DNA of 5,539 nucleotides, taken from positions 1 to 5,539 of the forward strand of contig JAITAI010000219.1 of NCBI GenBank assembly GCA_031284195.1. The letters are read 5' to 3'. Below, in pieces: positions 1 to 5,334 of the stretch. Below the pieces are notes generated by a model that worked only from the letters and a program-made list of their open reading frames with translations, did no database searches and was not told the origin of the DNA. The translations under genes were made by a program, and so were the position numbers. Each line of letters starts with the position of its first letter. The first letter of the stretch is position 1. This DNA is from Treponema sp. GTDB lineage: Bacteria > Spirochaetota > Spirochaetia > Treponematales > Breznakiellaceae.

Positions 1-152
1 CATAGTACCGCTTTAAAATCCTCCGGATTTTCACCTAATTGCTCTTTTGCCTTATGAATCTTTGCGCCGTTGCATATAAGCCCATCGTACACTTTATTGA
101 GCGCCGTCGTTTTACCGCAGCTGCTTGGTCCAGTCAGCATGATTACATTCAT
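1..152 (-). CDS. P-loop NTPase, N-terminal 50 residues only (truncated by window edge)
   Basis: The minus strand reads from an ATG at 152-150 without a stop to the left edge, giving 50 residues that begin MNVIMLTGPSSCGKTTALNK. GPSSCGKT (residues 8-15) is a clear Walker A nucleotide-binding loop placed directly after a short beta strand, as in AAA-type ATPases and small nucleoside or nucleotide kinases. The start is supported by AAGGAG six bases upstream and by the position of the P-loop at the extreme N terminus. No signal peptide is present, so the protein should be cytoplasmic. Walker B and all family-specific parts lie outside the window, so the substrate cannot be named. It is transcribed away from the repeat region at 233-484, which would lie in or upstream of its leader. 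Confidence 0.8.
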   Translation of the reverse strand, partial: MNVIMLTGPSSCGKTTALNKVYDGLICNGAKIHKAKEQLGENPEDFKAVL

Positions 153-158
153 GTATAT

Positions 159-164
159 CTCCTT
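159..164 (-). promoter_or_regulatory. Shine-Dalgarno sequence of the P-loop NTPase gene
   Basis: AAGGAG on the minus strand, six bases before the ATG at 152. It fixes the start of the truncated NTPase gene. The segment AAGGAGATATACAT is identical to the well-known phage T7 gene 10 leader; I treat this as coincidence. Confidence 0.75.
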
Positions 165-182
165 GTTTTCATTGCCCTATGC

Positions 183-218
183 GCGTATCCGATAACGTTT
201 TATTCCATAGAGATACGC
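183..218. repeat. 7-bp inverted repeat in the leader of the P-loop NTPase gene
   Basis: GCGTATC (183-189) and GATACGC (212-218) are perfect complements separated by 22 bases. The loop itself contains ATAA/TTAT, which can form a second small stem. The dyad lies 31-66 bases upstream of the NTPase start on the minus strand, so it could be an operator or an mRNA leader hairpin. A 7-bp dyad with a loop of this size is expected several times by chance in 5.5 kb, so support is weak. Confidence 0.25.
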
Positions 219-232
219 CTTTTGTTTATCCG

Positions 233-484
233 TCACACCCAGCTTCGGTGAAGCCTCACACCTAGCCTCGGTGAACCCTCGCACCCGGTTTCGGTGAACC
301 TTCACACCTAGCCTTGCTGAAATCTCATACCTAGCTTCGGGAAATCTCACACCCAACCTTGGTGAAATCTCACACCTAGCTTCAGTGTGTATTCAGACCA
401 AACCTATGTCAGAGGTCAGACCCGAACCGTGTCAAAAGTCAGACCTAGCCTATGTCAAGGATCAGACCCGAGGTATGTCAAGAA
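233..484. repeat. Degenerate 23-nt tandem repeat array, 11 units, two subfamilies
   Basis: Eleven head-to-tail units of 23 nt start at 233, 256, 279, 302, 325 (22 nt, one base deleted), 347, 370, 393, 416, 439 and 462. Units 1-7 begin TC(A/G)CACC (TCATACC in unit 5) and mostly carry GGTGAA near bases 15-20. Units 8-11 begin TCAGACC and carry TGTCA at bases 15-19. There are no unique spacers, so it is not a CRISPR array. The period is not a multiple of three and it spells no consistent peptide, so it is most likely non-coding. Each unit can form a short dyad between bases 4-6 and 16-18. The array lies between the diverging 5' end of the NTPase gene and the 3' end of the editing-protein gene. 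Function unknown. Confidence 0.9.
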
Positions 485-599
485 ACCGCTTCAGGCACGG
501 TCAATACCCTTTCTTTACCCGCTGCTTTTTCACGTCCCTGCTTCCCGGACCCGCTGTACCTGAAGCACCGTAAAGGTAACGGGACTGGTCTTCGGTCGT
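485..599. other. Non-coding spacer downstream of the editing-protein gene
   Basis: No reading frame here looks coding. The only structure I see is a perfect 8-bp inverted repeat, GCTTCAGG (488-495) and CCTGAAGC (559-566), with a 63-base interior that contains ACCCGCTG twice (517-524, 549-556). There is no T-run beside a stable hairpin, so I do not call a terminator for the minus-strand gene ending at 600. Confidence 0.4.
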
Positions 600-1823
600 T
601 TATCTCTGAAAGGGCGGGGCAAAAGACTCAAGAAAAGCGGCTAAGGCTTCTTCAGTGGGAAACTGACCCTGAAAAAAAGAGGGGCTTCCACCACCGCGAC
701 CGCCTTGAGCCTCCATCGGTTTCTGGAACATCCCCCGGATATCAAACCCTGGGGCAGAACAGAAAGCGGCAAATTTTCTATCCTGCGGGGCTGCCAGCAG
801 CAACACCGCAGCAGTCAGCTTTTGAGCGGCCCGGCCAATGGGGAGTAGGGCCTCCATACCATTATGGGGAAAGGTTTCAACCAGGATGGTCCCCTGCCCT
901 GAGGTGGTTTCTGTATCAGTAAGCAGCCCTGCCTTACGCAATACGGCTTCGGCCTTGAATCGGGCATTTTCTTCTTCCAAGGCTTTCACCCGGGCTTCCA
1001 GCTTGCCGGTCTTTTCCATTAAGGCCAAGACCCCTTTGCCGGTCTCAGCCACCGGAACTTTGAGGGTCCGGGAAATGAGTTCCCCTTGCTTCCGCAAAAG
1101 GCGGCTATCCTGGAGGACCCGGCGTCCGGCAATAAAGGTCAGTCTCGTCATCCCCTTGTATTTTTCCGCTCCAAGGATCCGAAGCATCCCGATCTGTCCG
1201 GTAGCGCTGAGATGGGTCCCGCAGCAAGGAGAAAAGTCATGGCCCTGGATCTCTACCACCCGGATCACCTCCTCCCCTGGAGGGGGCACCTTCCGCAGGG
1301 GAAAATCCTCCAGCGCCTCTGGGGGACAGTGGTGGATGATCACCGGGTGATCTGCTTCGATGGCCAGGGCCACCGCAGCTTCGACGGCGATACAGGTTTC
1401 TTCGGAGAAGCCCTGGGTATCCACGTCAATGGTACACACCTCCTCCCCCAGATGCATGGAAACCGTGGGCTTTCCAGTTATGCTGAATATGGTCCCGGAC
1501 AATAAGTGCTGGGCAGTATGGTGTACCGTCAAATCCCGGCGGCGCACCGTATCCAGTACCAGTTCCGCTGGGCCGATGTGCAGACCCACCGCATCAGCAG
1601 CACTTACGAGGTGGAGGATCTCCTGGTTCTTTTCCTGTACATCCAGGAGAGGAATCCCGTTAATGGTCCCCCGGTCGCTGCTCTGGCCCCCTCCTTCAGG
1701 GTAGAAGATGGTCTTGTCCAAGATGATGGCGACCTGGTCCTGAAAAGAGCGCAGTTCCCGGATTTCTGCGTTGTATGGTTTAGGGCCGCTTAGGTGGTAA
1801 TAGGCTCGCTCCGTTGTTGACAT
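600..1823 (-). CDS. alaX: Alanyl-tRNA editing protein, long AlaX-type with C-terminal AlaRS-like domain
   Basis: This 407-residue protein should hydrolyse mischarged tRNA(Ala), typically Ser- or Gly-tRNA(Ala), in the cytoplasm. Seen in sequence: a beta-barrel segment with YPEGGGQSSDRG (41-52), then the zinc-site pair HTAQH (102-106) and CCGTH (200-204), matching the HxxxH and CxxxH motifs of the AlaRS editing domain. A charged, probably coiled-coil stretch follows (about 265-295). The C-terminal domain carries GGRGGGSPSFFQGQ (374-387), like the glycine-rich motif of the AlaRS C-terminal (DHHA1) domain. No AlaRS aminoacylation domain is present. About 400 residues fits the long AlaX class rather than the short one. 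The N terminus MSTTERAYY fits AlaX starts, although no Shine-Dalgarno sequence precedes the ATG. Nothing visible ties it functionally to its neighbours; it sits alone between two repeat arrays. The family call is firm, the tRNA specificity is inferred. Confidence 0.93.
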   Translation of the reverse strand: MSTTERAYYHLSGPKPYNAEIRELRSFQDQVAIILDKTIFYPEGGGQSSDRGTINGIPLLDVQEKNQEILHLVSAADAVGLHIGPAELVLDTVRRRDLTVHHTAQHLLSGTIFSITGKPTVSMHLGEEVCTIDVDTQGFSEETCIAVEAAVALAIEADHPVIIHHCPPEALEDFPLRKVPPPGEEVIRVVEIQGHDFSPCCGTHLSATGQIGMLRILGAEKYKGMTRLTFIAGRRVLQDSRLLRKQGELISRTLKVPVAETGKGVLALMEKTGKLEARVKALEEENARFKAEAVLRKAGLLTDTETTSGQGTILVETFPHNGMEALLPIGRAAQKLTAAVLLLAAPQDRKFAAFCSAPGFDIRGMFQKPMEAQGGRGGGSPSFFQGQFPTEEALAAFLESFAPPFQR

Positions 1824-1857
1824 AATTCAACTATTACAAGAAACGTGAGGCCTGTAA

Positions 1858-2097
1858 AGACGCCTTTATCTGAAGATCATCGAAGGGATTACTGATTATG
1901 CTGGGGATACCGGATATGCTCTGATGATCGGTACCACAACATCCTGCGAGAAATATATACACAACCAGCTGACCGGCGGCTGTATTATTCTGGACGGCCG
2001 CATGGAAGATAAAACCCTGCCACAGGACGACTGCCGGGATGCAGGAAAACCCAAGCGCCGGGGCAGCTTACACCGGGCCGCCGGTACAAGACGGTGA
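1858..2097 (+). pseudogene. Coding-like fragment of unknown family, possibly the frameshifted front end of the heptad-repeat ORF
   Basis: After a TAA at 1855-1857 the plus strand stays open to a TGA at 2095-2097. The frame reads like real protein with codon use similar to the neighbouring genes, for example LKIIEGITDYAGDTGYALMI, then IHNQLTGGCIILDGRMEDKT. The only ATG in frame is at 1924 (57 residues to the stop) and has no good ribosome site. The part before it also looks coding, which suggests a beheaded gene. The stop falls inside the first unit of the 21-bp array, whose long open frame is one base out of register. A single-base difference between about 2045 and 2078 (runs AAAA at 2047 and GGGG at 2060 are candidates) would join the two. 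I do not recognise the family. It could also be a fortuitous open frame. Confidence 0.35.
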
Positions 2098-2632
2098 GTC
2101 ACTGGTAAAAGACGGTGGGCCGCCGGTACAAGACAGGGAACCGCTGGTACAAGACGGCAAGCCACTGACAACAGACAGGGAGCCGCTGGCAAAAGACGGT
2201 GAGTCACTGGTAAAAGACAGTAAACCGCTGACAAAAGACAGGGAACCGCTGACACAAGACGGTAAGCCACTGACAAAAGACATGGAGCCGCTGGTAAAAG
2301 ACAGAGAACCGCCGACAAAAGACGGCAAGCCGCTGGTACAAGACGGTGAGCCGCTAGCACAAGACAGGGAACCGCCGACAAAAGACGGCAAACCGCTGGC
2401 ACAAAACGGCAAGCCGCTGGTAAAAGACGGTGAACCGCTGGCACAAGACGGCAAACCACTGACAAAAGACATGGAACTGCTAGTACAAAACGGCGAACCG
2501 CCGGTACAAGACAGAGAACCGTCGGCACAAGACGGCAAACCGCTCGTAAAAGACGGTGAGCCGCCGGTAAAAGACAGAATCGTAAAAGGCCGGGGCCGTG
2601 CCCCCCCGCACTGCCCTGAGCAGCCGCTTTAG
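2039..2632 (+). CDS. Possible repeat protein: 24 proline-rich charged heptapeptides
   Basis: This open frame of 197 codons consists almost entirely of 24 heptapeptides (residues 14-181) of the form P-(L/P)-(V/T/A)-(K/Q)-D-(G/R/M)-(E/K), for example PLVKDGE, PPTKDGK and PLAQDRE. Aspartate at position 5 is kept in 22 of 24 units (asparagine in two). The product would be soluble, highly charged, without signal peptide or membrane segment, and probably extended or disordered, resembling PEVK-type low-complexity sequence. A basic tail VKGRGRAPPHCPEQPL follows. Evidence against a normal gene: the ATG at 2039 has only a weak AGGA 11 bases upstream, two minus-strand frames are also open, and many unit differences change the amino acid. 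It may be the 3' part of the frame at 1858. Its TAG overlaps the convergent stop of the CotH gene. Confidence 0.35.
   Translation: MQENPSAGAAYTGPPVQDGESLVKDGGPPVQDREPLVQDGKPLTTDREPLAKDGESLVKDSKPLTKDREPLTQDGKPLTKDMEPLVKDREPPTKDGKPLVQDGEPLAQDREPPTKDGKPLAQNGKPLVKDGEPLAQDGKPLTKDMELLVQNGEPPVQDREPSAQDGKPLVKDGEPPVKDRIVKGRGRAPPHCPEQPL
2078..2581. repeat. 21-bp tandem repeat array, 24 units without indels
   Basis: Twenty-four consecutive 21-bp units begin at 2078 and end at 2581, with no insertion or deletion. On the plus strand a unit typically runs CCGCTGG(T/C)A, then (A/C)AAGAC, then a GGY or AGR codon and a GAR or AAR codon. Bases 9, 11-12 and 14-15 (A, AA, AC) appear fixed, and base 13 is G in all but two units, while bases 7-8, 10, 16-19 and 21 vary between a few states. 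Larger blocks are also duplicated: units 9-10 and 18-19 share the 20-nt stretch CCACTGACAAAAGACATGGA 189 bp apart, and units 11-13 resemble 14-16. This points to repeated local duplication. The array would be prone to copy-number change. Confidence 0.95.
2584..2604 (-). terminator. Candidate intrinsic terminator after the CotH operon
   Basis: On the minus strand, downstream of the CotH stop, GGGGC and GCCCC form a 5-bp all-GC stem around ACG (2592-2604). GGCC and a run of only four T (2584-2587) follow. Position and orientation suit the end of the VTC-DUF4956-CotH transcript. The short T-run makes it a weak call, and it lies inside the tail of the plus-strand repeat ORF. Confidence 0.35.
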
Positions 2633-3933
2633 AATGAGTTAATTTCCCGTTGTAAGTAGGCTATCCGGTTTCTCCACCACTCCTTAAGCCGTGCAATTTC
2701 TTTGGGATAGTCCACCTTGTTCCACCACCACACCTTGGCATTCGCCTGGTAGGACTTTTCCAGGGAGGCTGCCATGGTATCGATGAACACTTCCATGTCG
2801 GCAAGGTCAGGATAGATGGTATTCCACCGATCTTGGTATGCCTTTCTAAAGACGGGGTCTTCAAAAAAACGGCTGAGAAGCCATTGACCCGGTCCTTCGC
2901 GAAAGGAAGTGTTACAATACATACCTTCGGCATTCACAAAATACTTCCCATCACTGTAGTCAAAGCCATAATCAAAATCCCATAAGGGACCTAGGCATAT
3001 TTTGGAATCCTGATCCCGGTACAGAAAAACGCTGTGGAGCAGCTGCAGGTCTATATTTCTGGTTATTTCGTTAATCATGATATAATCAATGAAGTTATCC
3101 AGATCAATGATATCCTGGTAAAGGGTATCCGGGAAAATAGGGGCCAAGAGAGCTTCCTCCAGGTCAAAGAGGGCTTTTTTCACTGCATCCGCTCCCCCCT
3201 CTTCAGGATGTTTTATCATAACCGGTAGGTCCAACCGGGGGGTGCGGAACTTGGGCTCCTCATCATAATGCGTATCCAGTTCCACGAGAAACCCGCCGTC
3301 TTCGTCAATGGCTACCCGCCCCGGGCCGACCGATACCTGTTCGGTTAAGACATAACTGCCTTCATAACGCCCGTTCAGAACCACTTCCACATGGGTGTAA
3401 TGGGGGGTAAAGGGGAAGCCGAAACGCCTGCCCAGTTCAAAGGCGATGCTGTTCAACAGCAACGTGGTGTCCTGGTAATTGGCCAGCAATACCCAGTTCT
3501 TGGCTTTTTCATAACCAAAGAGGGCCGTCTTCTTGGGGAATTTAAGGCGATAGGGTTTTTTAAGGGCATTCCAGGTGGTATTCCCTCGACCCCGAATCTG
3601 GACAGGGGTTTTGAGGTTGTAAGTATCTCTCTGGAGGTCTCGAATTTCCAGGTCTGCATCCATGTACACTGCTTTACTGGTAACCGGGCGGCCCTCATGG
3701 GTGTTTATGGTGATTACCGGTAAACCGGTATCCAGTTTTGTGGGATCAAGACGTCCACGTAAAACTTTTAAAACTTTTTTTATCTCGCCTCTAAATGCGG
3801 GATCAAGATGTCTACGCAAACCCTTGTTTAGCTCGTCTTTAAGGGCAGTACATCCCGTTACCATGAGTAATACCCCGATACTGTAAACCAAGCCCAGGTT
3901 CCGTACTACCCTATACGCGTTCCGTTGCTTCAT
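2629..3933 (-). CDS. CotH-kinase-family lipoprotein
   Basis: A 434-residue exported protein of the CotH family, atypical protein kinases first described from Bacillus spore coat. Residues 10-28 form a lipoprotein signal peptide with lipobox VTGC and the lipidated Cys at 28. The CotH domain spans about 85-425: VQIRGRGNTTW (111-121), KPYRLKF (126-132), NWVLLANYQD (146-155), VEVVLNGRYEGSYVLTEQV (182-200), DGGFLVELD (212-220), EITRNID (289-295) and GPLWDFDYGFD (315-325). The last holds the WDxD expected at the metal site. The C-terminal part is rich in aromatics (VWWWN, 401-405). It is the last gene of the operon, 18 nt after the DUF4956 gene, with GAGGAGG seven bases before the ATG. It presumably phosphorylates an extracytoplasmic protein or polymer; the substrate is not visible, and non-kinase roles are possible. 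The segments LRRHLDP and LRGRLDP (39-45, 58-64) come from an internal duplication. Confidence 0.9.
   Translation of the reverse strand: MKQRNAYRVVRNLGLVYSIGVLLMVTGCTALKDELNKGLRRHLDPAFRGEIKKVLKVLRGRLDPTKLDTGLPVITINTHEGRPVTSKAVYMDADLEIRDLQRDTYNLKTPVQIRGRGNTTWNALKKPYRLKFPKKTALFGYEKAKNWVLLANYQDTTLLLNSIAFELGRRFGFPFTPHYTHVEVVLNGRYEGSYVLTEQVSVGPGRVAIDEDGGFLVELDTHYDEEPKFRTPRLDLPVMIKHPEEGGADAVKKALFDLEEALLAPIFPDTLYQDIIDLDNFIDYIMINEITRNIDLQLLHSVFLYRDQDSKICLGPLWDFDYGFDYSDGKYFVNAEGMYCNTSFREGPGQWLLSRFFEDPVFRKAYQDRWNTIYPDLADMEVFIDTMAASLEKSYQANAKVWWWNKVDYPKEIARLKEWWRNRIAYLQREINSF
3740..3822 (-). repeat. Pair of imperfect 26-bp direct repeats inside the CotH gene
   Basis: Positions 3740-3765 and 3797-3822 match at 21 of 26 bases and lie 57 bp apart, exactly 19 codons. 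They encode LRGRLDP and LRRHLDP in the linker between the lipidated N terminus and the CotH domain. Most differences fall at third codon positions, which suggests an old in-frame duplication kept under coding constraint. Confidence 0.75.
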
Positions 3934-3940
3934 GGTTTTA

Positions 3941-3947
3941 CCTCCTC
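3941..3947 (-). promoter_or_regulatory. Shine-Dalgarno sequence of the CotH-family gene
   Basis: GAGGAGG on the minus strand, seven bases upstream of the ATG at 3933, within the 18-nt gap after the DUF4956 stop. It supports that start and independent translation of the lipoprotein. Confidence 0.85.
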
Positions 3948-3951
3948 GCCG

Positions 3952-4629
3952 TTATAATGCGTCCCGGTCCCGCAGCACCCGGCTGCAGTGGATTTCCAGA
4001 TTGCTGTTTCTCGTGCGGATCTGGTCGATGAAGGCTTTTTCCTGGTTTTCTTCTTTGAGCATAACCGTGTAGTGCAGTTCATATAGACTGCCTAAATTAA
4101 CAGTTCGTACCCGTTCCAAGCGGGCGGTTTTGGTGTACTGGGCAAACACATCGGCAAAGATCACGGTATAATCCTTGTCATCGGGGATAAGGATTTTGAG
4201 ATCCCGTACCTGATTTCCGGCTTCTCCCACTCCCATAAGGGTACATAAGACCAAAAGGCCGTTGATGATAAGGGCAAAAAGGAAGGTATACCCCAGCGCG
4301 CCAATTCCAGCGGCAAGTCCTAAGGCCATAGCAAGAAAAATACTGGTTATTTCTTTGGCAGTTCCGGCTACGGATCTGAACCTGACCAGGCTAAAGGCCC
4401 CCATCACCGCGATACCGGTCCCCACCTGCCCATTAACCAGCATGACAATCAATTGGACTATCATCGGTAATAAGGCCAAGGTTATGACCAGATGGCGGTT
4501 TGCGATCTGCCGGAAAGTATAAGCCGCTGCAGTTAGGATACCGGCACCCAAGGAGGTGAGAGTACAGCGGGCGAGTACCGTCATGTCCCAGGGGCTGGGG
4601 GTAAAAAACTGGATAAGAAAATCAGGCAT
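3952..4629 (-). CDS. DUF4956-family integral membrane protein
   Basis: A 225-residue membrane protein starting MPDFLIQFFT. Hydrophobic segments lie at about 18-37, 47-65, 70-82, 94-111 and 113-131. The signature AFSLVRFRS (78-86) followed by GTAKEITSIFLAMALGLAAG (89-108) matches the DUF4956 family. A soluble C-terminal domain (about 140-225), probably cytoplasmic, follows. I chose the ATG at 4629 rather than the one at 4662 because AAAGGAG lies nine bases upstream and the family begins near here; the longer version would overlap the VTC gene by 41 nt. The chosen start overlaps the VTC stop by 8 nt, which implies translational coupling. The molecular function is unknown. Because these genes often accompany VTC and CotH genes, it may act as membrane partner or conduit for them, but that is inference. 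Confidence 0.88.
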   Translation of the reverse strand: MPDFLIQFFTPSPWDMTVLARCTLTSLGAGILTAAAYTFRQIANRHLVITLALLPMIVQLIVMLVNGQVGTGIAVMGAFSLVRFRSVAGTAKEITSIFLAMALGLAAGIGALGYTFLFALIINGLLVLCTLMGVGEAGNQVRDLKILIPDDKDYTVIFADVFAQYTKTARLERVRTVNLGSLYELHYTVMLKEENQEKAFIDQIRTRNSNLEIHCSRVLRDRDAL

Positions 4630-5329
4630 ACTGGGGCTCTCCTTTATACATGAGCTGTTCAAAGGCCATCCGGTATTTAGAACAGGAAACCGGAAAGAGG
4701 TTCAGCCGGGTAAGGTAAGCGCTCAGGAAAAGGGGTATGGACCTATCGGTCTTTACTTCCATAAGAAAGCGGTTTTCATCCAGGAGCAGGGTGCCTGCAG
4801 GGCCGTGGGATACATCCAGGTCCGAAGCCCTAAAGCGGATCCGGGTGTCAAAGGTGATCCGCAGGTTGGTATGTTCCCTGCTTCGGAAGGCAAGACGCTC
4901 ATAGGAGATAAGGCATTGGGGAAGGGGTTTATAGTAGGTAAAAAACCAGCGAATCTCATTACACACCTGAGGAGGGGCATCCCCATGGAAATCAAGTACC
5001 CCAGGGGTAAATTCCGTGGGGATCCGTTGTTTATAGGTAACGCCTTGCAATTTCTTCTTCAATTCCCAATAAACCGTATCCCCTGGCTGGGGAACACCGT
5101 AACTGCGGAGCCGCAGTTTTTCTTTATAGGTGGATTTATCCCTGGATTTCCGTGCAATGGCAAAACCTGGGGTATCATAATAGAGGGAATAAATGGTATT
5201 TACGCCGTAGTCATCGATAGCGGCGTAATCCTTGAGCATCTCCAAAACCGCATAATATTGCACGGGGTTAAGGAGGTATTTTTGCTCATACCGCTGAAAA
5301 TACGTGGCCAGCCCGGGATGGGTTTCCAT
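4622..5329 (-). CDS. VTC-domain protein (polyphosphate polymerase-like, triphosphate-tunnel fold)
   Basis: A 235-residue cytoplasmic protein of the VTC domain family, named for the yeast vacuolar polyphosphate polymerase subunit Vtc4. The expected tunnel residues are visible in order: RYEQKY (13-18), IYSLYYDT (46-53), KEKLRLRSYG (69-78), YWELKKK (87-93), YKQR (99-102), SYERLAF (142-148), LRITFD (156-161), FLMEVK (188-193) and SKYRMAF (217-223). Basic residues alternate on strands with the acidic ExK pairs, as in triphosphate-tunnel enzymes, so a nucleotide, triphosphate or polyphosphate substrate is likely. The start at 5329 is preferred over the ATG at 5362: AAAGGAGG stands five bases upstream, and the extra 11 residues (MDAAAYLKEDP) are poorly supported. 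It is the first gene of a tight operon with DUF4956 and CotH-family genes. Whether bacterial members make polyphosphate is not established from sequence. Confidence 0.9.
   Translation of the reverse strand: METHPGLATYFQRYEQKYLLNPVQYYAVLEMLKDYAAIDDYGVNTIYSLYYDTPGFAIARKSRDKSTYKEKLRLRSYGVPQPGDTVYWELKKKLQGVTYKQRIPTEFTPGVLDFHGDAPPQVCNEIRWFFTYYKPLPQCLISYERLAFRSREHTNLRITFDTRIRFRASDLDVSHGPAGTLLLDENRFLMEVKTDRSIPLFLSAYLTRLNLFPVSCSKYRMAFEQLMYKGEPQYA
4639..4645 (-). promoter_or_regulatory. Shine-Dalgarno sequence of the DUF4956 gene
   Basis: AAAGGAG on the minus strand lies inside the last codons of the VTC gene, nine bases before the ATG at 4629. It decides between the two possible DUF4956 starts in favour of the shorter one. 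Confidence 0.75.
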
Positions 5330-5334
5330 AGGGT

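Noticed and set aside
233..484. CRISPR array
   Set aside because: Units are contiguous with no unique spacers, the sequence is too degenerate, and no cas gene is nearby.
568..582. CCGT/ACGG hairpin as terminator of the editing gene
   Set aside because: The stem is only 4 bp with a 7-base loop, and no T-run follows on the minus strand.
385..922. Plus-strand frames starting in the 23-nt array, including one that runs into the editing gene
   Set aside because: The 23-nt period cycles through the frames, there is no conserved peptide, and the second frame is antisense to a strongly supported gene.
838..1793. Several plus-strand frames opposite the editing gene
   Set aside because: They are shadows of the high-G+C coding strand; the zinc-binding and glycine-rich motifs lie on the minus strand.
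1817..1822. Perfect TTGACA as -35 box of a plus-strand promoter
   Set aside because: No -10 box occurs 15-19 bases downstream, and the hexamer overlaps the start codon of the editing gene.
1896..2528. Long minus-strand frame (210 residues) through the 21-bp array, rich in repeated Ala-Val-Pro-Leu
   Set aside because: It is open only because the 21-bp unit has no stop in this frame. It lacks a ribosome site and any recognisable domain, and the plus frame fits better.
2068..2538. Second minus-strand frame (156 residues) through the same array, Ser-Gly-Phe rich
   Set aside because: Same reason: a by-product of a stop-free 21-bp unit, with no independent support.
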